Part shown: in pieces, positions 49,051 to 60,975 of the stretch
Layout: each line of letters starts with the position of its first letter
Position numbering within the stretch: position 1 is the first letter of the stretch
Assembly (NCBI RefSeq): GCF_029227915.1
Contig: NC_079888.1
Coordinates: 21,928,001-21,992,000 of the forward strand
DNA: 64,000 nucleotides
Source of the DNA: Hydractinia symbiolongicarpus
Lineage: Eukaryota > Cnidaria > Hydrozoa > Anthoathecata > Hydractiniidae
Direction: 5' to 3'
Notes under the pieces: generated by a model
Seen by the model: only the letters and a program-made list of their open reading frames with translations
Told to the model about the DNA's origin: nothing
Databases searched by the model: none
Translations under genes and position numbers: made by a program

Positions 49051-51510
49051 TTGGGAAATGAGTTTACTCCCTGGGTACTTTCTTTGTATACATTCGACTA
49101 TACGGGCCAAGCCCGGGATTTAAGGGAAATCGCGGGTTTTCGTTTGCCGGCGATTAAACCCCTTTCATTAAGCGTCTCATCAAAAATAAAAACATTTTTA
49201 AAAACTACAAGTCTTATGCGTTTTAGTGGCGAAAAAATAATTTAAAAAATCGTTCTGGAAATGAGTTTACTCACAGGGTTCTTTCTTTGTATACATTCGA
49301 CTATACGGGCCAAGCCCGGGATTTACGGGAAATCGCGGGTTTTCGTTTGCCGGCGATTTAACCCCTTTCATTAAGCGTCTCATCAAAAATGAAAACATTT
49401 TTGAAAACTACAAGTCTCATGCGTTTTATTGGTGAAAAAATAATTTAAAAAATCGTTCGGGAAATGAGTTTACTCCCTGGGTACTTTCTTTGTATACATT
49501 CGACTATACGGGCCAAGCCCGGGATTTACGGGAAATCGCGGGTTTTCGTTTGCCGGCGATTAAACCACTTTCATTAAACGTCTCATCAAAAATGAAAACA
49601 TTTCTGAAAACTACAAATCTCATGGGCATTAGTGGTTAAATAATAATTTAAAAAATCGTTCGGGAAATGAGTTTACTCCCTGGGTACTTTCTTTGTATAC
49701 TTTTGACTATACGGGCCGAGTCCGGGATTTACGGGAAATCGCAGGTTTTCGTTTGCCGACGATTAAACTTCTTTTATTCAGCGTCTCATCAAAAATGAAA
49801 ACTATTTTGAAAACTACAAGTCTCATGCGTTTTAGTGGTGAAAAAATAATTTAAAAAATCGTTCGGGAAATGAGTTTACTCCCTGGGTACTTTCTTTGTA
49901 TACTTTTGACTATACGGACCAAGCCCGGGATTTACGGGAAATCGCGGGTTTTCGTTTGCCGGCGATTAAACCCCTTTCATTAAGCGTCTCATCAAAAAAG
50001 AAAACATTTTTAAAAACTACAAGTCTTATGCGTTTTAGTGGTGAAAAAATAATTTAAAAAATCGTTCTGGAAATCAGTTTACTCACAGGGTATTTTCTTT
50101 GTATACTTTCGACTATACGGGCCAAGCCCGGGATTTACGGAAAATCGCGGGTTTTTGTTTGCCGGCGATTAAACCACATTCATTAAGCGTCTCATCAAAA
50201 ATGAAAACATTTCTGAAAACTACAAGTCTCATACGTTTTAGTGGTGAAAAATAATTTTAAAAATCGTTCGGGAAATGAGTTTACTCCCTGGGTACTTTCT
50301 TTGTATACTTTTGACTATACGGGCGGAGTCCAGGATTTACGGGAAATCGTGGGTTTTCGTTTGCCGGCGATTAAACCTCTTTTATTCAGCGTCTCATCAA
50401 AAATGAAAACACTTTTGAAAACTACAAGTCTCATGCGTTTTAGTGGTGACAAAATAATTTAAAAAATCGTTTGGGAAATGAGTTTACTCCCTGGGTACTT
50501 TCTTTGTATACATTCGACTATACGGGCCAAGCCCGGGATTTAAGGGAAATCGCGGGTTTTCGTTTGCCGGCGATTAAACCCCTTTCATTAAGCGTCTCAT
50601 CAAAAATAAAAACATTTTTAAAAACTACAAGTCTTATGCGTTTTAGTGGCGAAAAAATAATTTAAAAAATCGTTCTGGAAATGAGTTTACTCACAGGGTT
50701 CTTTCTTTGTATACATTCGACTATACGGGCCAAGCCCGGGATTTACGGGAAATCGCGGGTTTTCGTTTGCCGGCGATTTAACCACTTTCATTAAGCGTCT
50801 CATCAAAAATGAAAACATTTTTGAAAACTACAAGTCTCATGCGTTTTATTGGTGAAAAAATAATTTGAAAAATCGTTCGGGAAATGAGTTTACTCCCTGG
50901 GTACTTTCTTTGTATACATTCGACTATACGGGCCAAGCCCGGGATTTACGGGAAATCGCGGGTTTTCGTTTGCCGGCGATTAAACCACTTTCATTAAACG
51001 TCTCATCAAAAATGAAAACATTTCTGAAAACTACAAATCTCATGGGCTTTAGTGGTTAAATAATAATTTAAAAAATCGTTCGGGAAATGAGTTTACTCCC
51101 TGGGTACTTTCTTTGTATACTTTTGACTATACGGGCCGAGTCCGGGATTTACGGGAAATCGCAGGTTTTCGTTTGCCGACGATTAAACTTCTTTTATTCA
51201 GCGTCTCATCAAAAATGAAAACTATTTTGAAAACTACAAGTCTCATGCGTTTTAGTGGTGAAAAAATAATTTAAAAAATCGTTCGGGAAATGAGTTTACT
51301 CCCTGGGTACTTTCTTTGTATACTTTTGACTATACGGACCAAGCCCGGGATTTACGGGAAATCGCGGGTTTTCGTTTGCCGGCGATTAAACCCCTTTCAT
51401 TAAGCGTCTCATCAAAAATGAAAACATTTTTAAAAACTACAAGTCTTATGCGTTTTAGTGGTGAAAAAATAATTTAAAAAATCGTTCTGGAAATGAGTTT
51501 ACTCACAGGG
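49051..51510. repeat. 7-monomer duplication (offset 1420 bp), third partial copy at 53.1-54.1 kb
   Basis: Bases 49051-50090 correspond to 50471-51510, offset 1420 bp. A further copy runs from about 53110 to the LINE at 54168. Marks in order: 'gatttaagggaaatcg', 'cacagggttctttctttg', 'ttttattggtgaaaaa', 'cattaaacgtctc' with 'actacaaatctcatggg', 'aaaactattttgaaaac' and 'ggaccaagcccggg'. The 'gggttcttt' mark occurs at 49279, 50699, 52529 and 53339. Confidence 0.82.
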
Positions 51511-54153
51511 TACTTTCTTTGTATACATTCGACTATGCGGGCCAAGCCCGGGATTTACGGGAAATCGCGGGTTTTCGTTTGCCGGCGATTTAACCCCTTT
51601 TATTAAGCGTCTTATCAAAAATGAAAACATTTTTGAAAACTACAAGTCTCATGCGTTTTAGTGGTGAAAAAATAATTTAAAAAATCGTTCGGGAAATGAG
51701 TTTACTCCCTGGGTACTTTCTTTGTATACTTTTGACTATACGGGCGGAGTCCAGGATTTACGGGAAATCGCGGGTTTTCGTTTGCCGGCGATTAAACCTC
51801 TCTTATTCAGCGTCTCATCAAAAATGAAAACACTTTTAAAAACTACAAGTCTCATGCGTTTTAGTGGTGAAAAGATAATTTAAAAAATCGTTTTGGAAAT
51901 GAGTTTACTCACAGGGTACTTTCTTTGTATACATTCGACTATACGGGCCAAGCCCGGGATTTACGGAAAATCGCGGGTTTTCGTTTGCCGGCGATTAAAC
52001 CACATTCATTAAGCGTCTCATCAAAAATGAAAACATTTCTGAAAACTGCAAGTCTCATACGTTTTAGTGGTAAAAAAATATTTTTAAAAATCGTTCGGGA
52101 AATGAGTTTTCTCCCTGGGTACTTTCTTTGTATACTCTTGACTATGCGGGCCGAGTCCAAGATTTACGGGAAATCGCGGGTTTTCGTGTGCCGGCGATTA
52201 AACCTCTTTTATTCAGCGTCTCATCAAAAATGAAAACACTTTTGAAAACTACAAGTCTCATGCGTTTTAGTGGTGACAAAATAATTTAAAAAATCGTTTG
52301 GGAAATGAGTTTACTCCCTGGGTACTTTCTTTGTATACATTCGACCATACGGGCCAAGCCCGGGATTTAAGGGAAATCGCGGATTTTCGTTTGCCGGCGA
52401 TTAAACCCCTTTTATTAAGCGTCTCATCAAAAATAAAAACATTTTTAAAAACTACAAGTCTTATGCGTTTTAGTGGCGAAAAAATAATTTAAAAAATCGT
52501 TCTGGAAATGAGTTTACTCACAGGGTTCTTTCTTTGTATACATTCGACTATACGGGCCAAGCCCGGGATTTACGGGAAATCGCGGGTTTTCGTTTGCCGG
52601 CGATTTAACCCCTTTCATTAAGCGTCTCATCAAAAATGAAAACATTTTTGAAAACTACAAGTCTCATGCGTTTTAGTGGTGAAAAAATAATTTAAAAAAT
52701 CGTTCGGGAAATGAGTTTACTCCCTGGGTACTTTCTTTGTATACTTTTGACTATACGGGCGGAGTCCAGGATTTACGGGAAATCGCGGGTTTTCGTTTGC
52801 CGGCGATTAAACCTCTCTTATTCAGCGTCTCATCAAAAATGAAAACACTTTTAAAAACTACAAGTCTCATGCGTTTTAGTGGTGAAAAGATAATTTAAAA
52901 AATCGTTTTGGAAATGAGTTTACTCACAGGGTACTTTCTTTGTATACATTCGACTATACGGGCCAAGCCCGGGATTTACGGAAAATCGCGGGTTTTCGTT
53001 TGCCGGCGATTAAACCACATTCATTAAGCGTCTCATCAAAAATGAAAACACTTTTGAAAACTACAAGTCTCATGCGTTTTAGTGGTGACAAAATAATTTA
53101 AAAAATCGTTTGGGAAATGAGTTTACTCCCTGGGTACTTTCTTTGTATACATTCGACTATACGGGCTAAGCCCGGGATTTAAGGGAAATCGCGGGTTTTC
53201 GTTTGCCGGCGATTAAATCCCTTTCATTAAGCGTCTCATCAAAAATAAAAACATTTTTAAAAACTACAAGTCTTATGCGTTTTAGTGGCGAAAAAATAAT
53301 TTAAAAAATCGTTCTGGAAATGAGTTTACTCACAGGGTTCTTTCTTTGTATACATTCGACTATACGGGCCAAGCCCGGGATTTACGGGAAATCTCGGGTT
53401 TTCGTTTGCCGGCGATTTAACCCCTTTCATTAAGCGTCTCATCAAAAATGAAAACATTTTTGAAAACTACAAGTCTCATGCGTTTTATTGGTGAAAAAAT
53501 AATTTAAAAAATCGTTCGGGAAATGAGTTTACTCCCTGGGTACTTTCTTTGTATACATTCGACTATACGGGCCAAGCCCGGGATTTACGGGAAATCGCGG
53601 GTTTACGTTTGCCGGCGATTAAACCACTTTCATTAAACGTCTCATCAAAAATGAAAACATTTCTGAAAACTACAAATCTCATGGGCTTTAGTGGTTAAAT
53701 AATAATTTAAAAAATCGTTCGGGAAATGAGTTTACTCCCTGGGTACTTTCTTTGTATACTTTTGACTATACGGGCCGAGTCCGGGATTTACGGGAAATCG
53801 CAGGTTTTCGTTTGCCTACGATTAAACTTCTTTTATTCAGCGTCTCATCAAAAATGAAAACTATTTTGAAAACTACAAGTCTCATGCGTTTTAGTGGTGA
53901 AAAAATAATTTAAAAAATCGTTCGGGAAATGAGTTTACTCCCTGGGTACTTTCTTTGTATACTTTTGACTATACGGACCAAGCCCGGGAGTTACGGGAAA
54001 TCGCGGGTTTTCGTTTGCCGGCGATTAAACCCCTTTCATTAAGCGTCTCATCAAAAATGAAAACATTTTTAAAAACTACAAGTCTTATGCGTTTTAGTGG
54101 TGAAAAAATAATTTAAAAAATCGTTCTGGAAATGAGTTTACTCACAGGGTACT

Positions 54154-54186
54154 TTCTTTGTATACATTATACATTCTTTGTATACA
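54154..54186. repeat. 20-bp duplication of satellite sequence at the LINE 5' joint
   Basis: The 13-bp satellite end 'ttctttgtataca' at 54154-54166 is repeated at 54174-54186, an offset of 20 bp, immediately before the LINE coding sequence begins. It occurs nowhere else in the array in this form. It looks like filler DNA or a short templated duplication made during integration of the 5'-truncated LINE. Confidence 0.75.
54164..54168. repeat. Probable 5-bp target site duplication of the LINE (left)
   Basis: ACATT at 54164-54168 is repeated at 56100-56104; an intact type A monomer has a single 'acattcgac' there. Five bases is short, so chance overlap is possible. Confidence 0.5.
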
Positions 54187-55954
54187 CCAACAAAATTATC
54201 TTAATCGAGAAAGAAAAGATAGTCACCGACGAACAAAAATTATGCAAAATCTTCAATGAATATTACACCAACATCACGAAAAATTTACCAATCAAACCAA
54301 ACGATGATACACATACAGCAACCATTCACGATGCAATCCACTCGTATACTAATCACATCAGTATTTTGAAAATTCCTGAAAATGTGGGTTATGATGAATA
54401 GTTCTATTTTTCGCTGGTTGAACAGCCTGATGTTCTCAAAGTCATCAAAGACATGGATGCAAAGAAATCTTCTGTTAGTGGTGATTTTCCAGTTTTTATG
54501 TTGAAAAAGTTTATTCATATCTTTGTTCCTATCCTCACTAATATTATAAATTTTTGTTTACAGTCTAATATTTTTCCTGATGATTTAAAACTTGCAGAGG
54601 TTATACCTGTTTTTAAGAAGGATGACTGTAATGATAAGGAGAACTATAGACCTGTTAGCTTGCTTCCCTGTTTATCAAAGGTTTTTGAAAGAATTATTCT
54701 TAATCAAATGCACACTTTTATACATGACAAACTCAGCCCTCATCTATCAGGCTTCAGTAAGGGTTATAATACACAATATGCTCTCATTCGAATGATTGAA
54801 CAATGGAAAAGCACACTTGATAATAAGGGTGTAGTTGGAGCAGTGCTAATGGACCTTTCAAAAGCTTTTGATACTATCAACCATGATTTGCTTATTGCAA
54901 AGCTGCATGCCTATGGTTTTTCTGAATCTTCTTTATTATTTATTCACTCATACTTGAAAAATCGTTTTCAGAGAACCAGAATAAATTCTTCTTTTAGCGA
55001 ATGGCTTCCTCTTCAAGTTGGAGTTCCACAAGGATCAATCTTAGGACCTCCTCTCTCTTTAATTATTCTATAAACGATTTATTCTGGTTCATTATTCAAT
55101 CATCCCTTTGTAACTTTGCAGATGATAACACCTTATATGCTTGTGAAAATTCATTAGAAGATGTAAAACAAACACTGCTTACTAATTTGGTCATAGTTAA
55201 TAATTGGTTTTATGAAAATTACTTAGCAATAAATTTGAAAAAGTATCAATATATTGTATTAGGTCATCACGATGAAAGTTTGATATTTAACCATTTGAAA
55301 ATTGCGTGTAAATCGTCTGTAGTGCTTCTTGGTGTTACGATTGACTCGAGACTAAACTTTCATTCGCATGTCAAAAACATCTGTAATAAGGCTAGTAGGA
55401 AACTCAACGTGCTTCAAAGGATATCTTCCTTTTTGACACCCAAGATGAAGCGTTTTCTCTTCAATTCATTTATTTTGTCTCAGTTTTCTTACTGTCCCTT
55501 AGTATGGATGTTTTGTGGAAAAGTTGCGAATAATCGAATCAATCGTATTCATGAACGTTGTCTAAGAATCATACAGGACGATATAAATGGCAGTTACGAT
55601 GAACTTTTATCTTTATGTAATGTTAAAAATATTCACATCATCAATTTACAGAATTTAATGAAAGAGGTTTACAAATTTTTAAATGGATTGTCACCTCTAT
55701 ATATGAACGAGATATTTTCTGTTAGGGAAAACAAGTACAACCTTCGTTGCTTTAATTTGATCAGGCGACCAACTTGTCGGACAACGTACTATGGCTTAAA
55801 TACTTTATCAAATATTGCAGGGAAGCTATGGATATCTGTGCCTGACGCTACAAAGAATGCTCCTTCTCTCGAAGCCTTCCGTAGCTCAATAAAATTTTGG
55901 GAAGGTGATGTTTGCACCTGTAAAATATGCATGGATATACCATACATATTTTAA
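54187..55954 (+). pseudogene. LINE reverse transcriptase, C-terminal part of ORF2, disrupted
   Basis: The reading starts in the linker between endonuclease and reverse transcriptase (motif 'EKIVTDEQKLCKIFNEYYTN'). An in-frame TAG (54399-54401) breaks it and the same frame then continues. Next come 'VIPVFKKDD' and 'NYRPVSLLP', motif A 'LMDLSKAFDTIN' with its aspartate at 54852, and motif B 'GVPQGSILGP' near 55019-55048. A two-base excess in a CT run (55051-55058) shifts the frame. Motif C 'FADDN' (55115-55129), thumb sequence 'LLGVTIDSRLNFHSHV', and the typical C-terminal 'RIHERCLRII' and 'CTCKIC' follow in the other frame up to TAA at 55952. All catalytic aspartates survive. The protein would copy LINE RNA into DNA at a nicked target; this copy cannot make it intact. 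Identification as a LINE RT is firm, the exact clade is not. Confidence 0.92.
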
Positions 55955-56066
55955 CTTTACTTATTTATTTATTTATTTTTCTTATTTTTTATCGCTGTTT
56001 GCCTTGTTTTACGTTTTGTTGTCGATTTAAATTAGTTATTAAATACTATTGTATCTATCGACGTTA

Positions 56067-56099
56067 AATAAAGAGAAAATCAAAAAATCAAATCAAAAA
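56067..56099 (+). promoter_or_regulatory. LINE 3' end: polyadenylation signal and A-rich repeat tail
   Basis: AATAAA at 56067-56072 is followed by 'gagaaaatcaaaaaatc' and 'aaatcaaaaaa', then the satellite. The 112 bp between the stop codon and the signal are T-rich 3' untranslated region with 'tatttatttatttattt'. Confidence 0.7.
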
Positions 56100-58750
56100 A
56101 CATTCGACTATGCGGGCCAAGCCCGGGATTTACGGGAAATCGCGGGTTTTCGTTTGCCGGCGATTTAACCCCTTTTATTAAGCGTCTCATCAAAAATGAA
56201 AACATTTTTGAAAACTACAAGTCTCATGCGTTTTAGTGGTGAAAAAATAATTTAAAAAATCGTTCGGGAAATGAGTTTACTCCCTGGGTACTTTCTTTGT
56301 ATACATTCGACTATACGGGCCAAGCCCGGGATTTACGGGAAATCGCGGGTTTTCGTTTGCCGGCGATTAAACCACTTTCATTAAACGTCTCATCAAAAAT
56401 GAAAACATTTCTGAAAACTACAAATCTCATGGGCTTTAGTGGTGAAATAATAATTTAAAAAATCGTTCGGGAAATGAGTTTACTCACTGAGTACTTTCTT
56501 TGTATACTTTTGACTATACGGGCCGAGTCCGGGATTTACGGAAAATCGCAGGTTTTCGTTTGCCGACGATTAAACTTCTTTTATTCAGCGTCTCATCAAA
56601 AATGAAAACATTTTTGAAAACTACAAGTCTCATGCGTTTTAGTGGTGAAAAAATAATTTAAAAAATCGTTCGGGAAATGAGTTTACTCCCTGGGTACTTT
56701 CTTTGTATACTTTTGACTATACGGACCAAGCCCGGGATTTACGGGAAATCGCGGGTTTTCGTTTGCCGGCGATTAAACTTCTTTTATTCAGCGTCTCATC
56801 AAAAATGAAAACATTTTTAAAAACTACAAGTCTTATGCGTTTTAGTGGTGAAAAAATAATTTAAAAAATCGTTCTGGAAATGAGTTTACTCCCTGGGTAC
56901 TTTCTTTGTATACTTTTGACTATACGGGCTGAGTCCGGGATTTACGAGAAATCGCAGGTTTTCGTTTGCCGGCGATTAATTTTCTTTTTCTCAGCGTCTC
57001 ATCAAAAATGAAAACATTTTTGAAAACTACAATTCTCATGCGTTTTAGTGGTGAAAAAATAATTTTAAAAATCGTTCGGGAAATGAGTTTACTCCCTGGG
57101 TACTTTATTTGTACACTTTTGACTATACGGCCCAAGCCCGAGATTTACGGGAAATCGCGGGTTTTCGTTTGCCGGCGATTTAACCCCTTTCATTAAGCGT
57201 CTCATCAAAAATAAAAACATTTTCAAAAACTACAAGTCTCATGCGTTTTAGTGGTGAAAAGATAATTTAAAAAATCGTTCGGGAAATGAGTTTACTCCCT
57301 GGGTACTTTCTTTGTATACATTCGACTATACGGGCCAAGCCCGGGATTTACGGGAAATCGCGGGTTTTCGTTTGCCGGCGATTAAACCACTTTCATTAAA
57401 CGTCTCATCAAAAATGAAAAAATTTCTGAAAACTACAAATCTCATGGGCTTTAGTGGTGAAATAATAATTTAAAAAATCGTTCGGGAAATGAGTTTACTC
57501 ACTGAGTAATTTCTTTGTATACTTTTGACTACACGGGCCGAGTCCGGGATTTACGGGAAATCGCAGGTTTTCGTTTGCCGACGATTAAACTTCTTTTATT
57601 CAGCGTCTCATCAAAAATGAAAACATTTTTGAAAACTACAAGTCTTATGCGTTTTAGTGGTGAAAAAATAATTTAAAAAATCGTTAGGGAAATGAGTTTA
57701 CTCCCTGGGTACTTTCTTTCTATACATTCGACTATACGGGCCAAGCCCGGGATTTACGGGAAATCGCGGGTTTTCGTTTGCCGGCGATTAAACTTCTTTT
57801 ATTCAGCGTCCCATCAAATATGAAAACATTTTTGAAAACTACAAGTCTCATGCGTTTAGTGGTAAAAAAATAATATAAAAAATCGTTCGGAAAATGAGTT
57901 TACTCCCTGGGTACTTTCTTTGTATACTTTTGACTATACGGGACGAGTCCGGGATTTAGGGAAATCGCAGGTTTTCGTTTGCCGGCGATCAAACTGCTTT
58001 TATTCAGCGTCTCATCAAAAATGAAAACATTTTTGAAAACTACAAGTCTCATGCGTTTTAGTGGTGAAAAAATAATTTAAAAATTCGTTCGGGAAATGAG
58101 TTTACTCCCTGGGTACTTTCTTTGTATACTTTTGACTATACGGGCCAAGCCGGGATTTACGGGAAATCACGGGTTTTCGTTTGCCGGCGATTAAACTTCT
58201 TTTATTCAGCGTCTCATCAAAAATGAAAACATTTTTGAAAACTACAAGTCTCATGCGTTTTAGTACTGAAAAAATAATTTAAAAAATCGTTCTGGAAATG
58301 AGTTTACTCCCTGGGTACTTTCTTTGTATACTTTTGACTATACGGGCCGAGTCCGGGATATAGGGAAATCGCAGGTTTTCGTTTGCCGGCGATTAAACTT
58401 CTTTTATTCAGCGTCTCATCAAAAATGAAAACATTTTTAAAAACTACAAGTCTTATGCGTTTTAGTGGTGAAAAAATAATTTAAAAAATCGTTCCGGAAA
58501 TGAGTTTTCTCCCTGGGTACTTTCTTTGTATACTTTTGACTATACGGGCCAAGCCCGGGATTTACGGGAAATCGCAGGTTTTCGTTTGCCGGCGATTAAA
58601 CTTCTTTTATTCAGCGTCTCATCAAAAATGAAAACATTTTTAAAAACTACAAGTCTTATGCGATTTAGTGGTGAAAAAATAATTTAAAAAATCGTTCTGG
58701 AAATGAGTTTACTCCCTGGGTACTTTCTTTGTATACTTTTGACTATACGG

Positions 58751-60780
58751 GCTGAGTCCGGGATTTACGAGAAATCGCAGGTTTTCGTTTGCCGGCGATT
58801 AAACCACTTTCATTAAACGTCTCATCAAAAATGAAAACATTTCTGAAAACTACAAATCTCATGCGTTTTAGTGGTGAAATAATAATTTAAAAAATCGTTC
58901 GGGAAATGAGTTTCCTCCCTGGGTACTTTCTTTGTATACTTTTGACTATACGGACCAAGCCCGGGATTTACGGGAAATCGCGGGTTTTCGTTTGCCGGCG
59001 ATTAAACTTCTTTTATTCAGCGTCTCATCAAAAATGAAAACATTTTTAAAAACTACAAGTCTTATGCGATTTAGTGGTGAAAAAATAATTTAAAAAATCG
59101 TTCTGGAAATGAGTTTAATCCCTGGGTACTTTCTTTGTATACTTTTGACTATACGGGCTGAGTCCGGGATTTACGAGAAATCGCAGGTTTTCGTTTGCCG
59201 GCGATTAAACCACTTTCATTAAACGTCTCATCAAAAATGAAAACATTTCTGAAAACTACAAATCTCATCCGTTTTAGTGGTGAAATAATAATTTAAAAAA
59301 TCGTTCGGGAAATGAGTTTCCTCCCTGGGTACTTTCTTTGTATACTTTTGACTATACGGACCAAGCCCGGGATTTACGGGAAATCGCGGGTTTTCGTTTG
59401 CCGGCGATTAAACTTCTTTTATTCAGCGTCTCATCAAAAATGAAAACATTTTTAAAAACTACAAGTCTTATGCGTTTTAGTGGTGAAAAAATAATTTAAA
59501 AAATCGTTCTGGAAATGAGTTTACTCCCTGGGTACTTTCTTTGTATACTTTTGACTATACGGGCTGAGTCCGGGATTTACGAGAAATCGCAGGTTTTCGT
59601 TTGCCGGCGATTAATTTTCTTTTTCTCAGCGTCTCATCAAAAATGAAAACATTTTTGAAAACTACAAGTCTCATGCGTTTTAGTGGTGAAAAAATAATTT
59701 AAAAAATCGTTCGGGAAATGAGTTTACTCCCTGGGTACTTTCTTTGTATACTTTTGACTATACAGACCAAGCCCGGGATTTACGGGAAATCGCGGGTTTT
59801 CGTTTGCCGGCGATTAAACTTCTTTTATTCAGCGTCTCATCAAAAATGAAAACATTTTTAAAAACTACAAGTCTTATGCGTTTTAGTGGTGAAAAAATAA
59901 TTTAAAGAATCGTTCTGGAAATGAGTTTACTCCCTGGGTACTTTCTTTGTATACTTTTGACTATACGGGCTGAGTCCGGGATTTACGAGAAATCGCAGGT
60001 TTTCGTTTGCCGGCGATTAATTTTCTTTTTCGCAGCGTCTCATCAAAAATGAAAACATTTTTGAAAACTACAAGTCTCATGCGTTTTAGTGGTGAAAAAA
60101 TAATTTAAAAAATCGTTCGGGAAATGAGTTTACTCCCTGGGTACTTTCTTTGTATACTTTTGACTATACGGACCAAGCCCGGGATTTACGGGAAATCGCG
60201 GGTTTTCGTTTGCCGGCGATTAAACTTCTTTTATTCAGCGTCTCATCAAAAATGAAAACATTTTTAAAAACTACAAGTCTTATGCGTTTTAGTGGTGAAA
60301 AAATAATTTAAAAAATCGTTCTGGAAATGAGTTTACTCCCTGGGTACTTTCTTTGTATACTTTTGACTATACGGGCTGAGTCCGGGATTTACGAGAAATC
60401 GCAGGTTTTCGTTTGCCGGCGATTAATTTTCTTTTTCTCAGCGTCTCATCAAAAATGAAAACATTTTTGAAAACTACAAGTCTCATGCGTTTTAGTGGTG
60501 AAAAAATAATATAAAAAATCGTTCGGGAAATGAGTTTACTCCCTGGGTACTTTCTTTGTATACTGTTGACTATACGGGCCGAGTCCGGGATTTACGCGAG
60601 ATCGCAGGTTTTCGTTTGCCGACGATTAAACTTCTTTTATTCAGCGTCTCATCAAAAATGAAAACATTTTTGAAAACTACAAGTCTCATGCGTTTTAGTG
60701 GTGAAAAAATAATTTAAAAAATCGTTCGGGAAATGAGTTTACTCCCTGGGTACTTTCTTTGTATACTTTTGATTATACGG
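58751..60780. repeat. Dimeric higher-order repeat (406 bp, five copies)
   Basis: The mark 'gctgagtccgggatttacga' falls at 58751, 59157, 59563, 59969 and 60375, exactly 406 bp apart. It alternates with 'ggaccaagcccggg' monomers. The first two dimers have 'ccactttcattaaacgtc' and the last three 'cgattaattttctttttctc' in the same position, so a variant was swapped within the dimer during amplification. Confidence 0.88.
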
Positions 60781-60975
60781 GCTGAGTCCGGGATTTCCGG
60801 GAAATCGCGGGTTTTCGTTTACCGGCGATTAAACTTCCTTTATTCAGCGTCTCATCAAAAATGAAAACATTTTTAAAAACTACAAGTCTCATGGGCTTTA
60901 GTGGTGAAATAATAATTTAAAAAATCGTTCGGGAAATGAGTTTACTCCTTGGGTACTTTCTTTGTATACTTTTGA

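Larger units (their letters stand above)
10038..54168. repeat. 203-bp satellite array, block III (main block)
   Basis: About 217 monomers in one orientation with no non-satellite insertion. Most length changes are one or a few bases; an 8-bp deletion in 'gccga(gtccggga)tttac' occurs near 18100 and 22147. The block is a mosaic of local duplications whose offsets are always close to multiples of 203. Sub-regions are listed separately. It ends at the LINE insertion, at 'tatacatt' of a type A monomer. Confidence 0.97.
54169..56099 (+). mobile_element. 5'-truncated non-LTR retrotransposon (Jockey/CR1-like LINE)
   Basis: A 1931-bp insertion inside a type A satellite monomer; the satellite resumes in phase at 'acattcgactatgcggg'. 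It holds a decayed reverse transcriptase frame on the + strand, a short 3' untranslated region with AATAAA at 56067-56072, and a 3' end made of repeated 'aaatc/aaaaaatc' units instead of a pure poly(A). Such short 3' repeats are known in CR1/L2-type LINEs. The 5' part, which in this family would encode ORF1 and an APE-type endonuclease, is missing, as expected from incomplete target-primed reverse transcription. The base composition is AT-rich, unlike the satellite's CpG-rich third. The clade is inferred from motifs only. Confidence 0.9.

Noticed and set aside
54285-54518. 77-codon reverse frame inside the LINE
   Set aside because: It is a shadow of the reverse transcriptase coding strand.
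54592-54795. 67-codon forward frame inside the LINE
   Set aside because: It is an out-of-frame overlap with the reverse transcriptase reading that carries the conserved motifs.
54169-56099. LTR retrotransposon or retrovirus as source of the reverse transcriptase
   Set aside because: There are no LTRs, protease, RNase H-integrase order or envelope. Motif C is FADD in a LINE-type RT, and the 3' end is an A-rich repeat tail.
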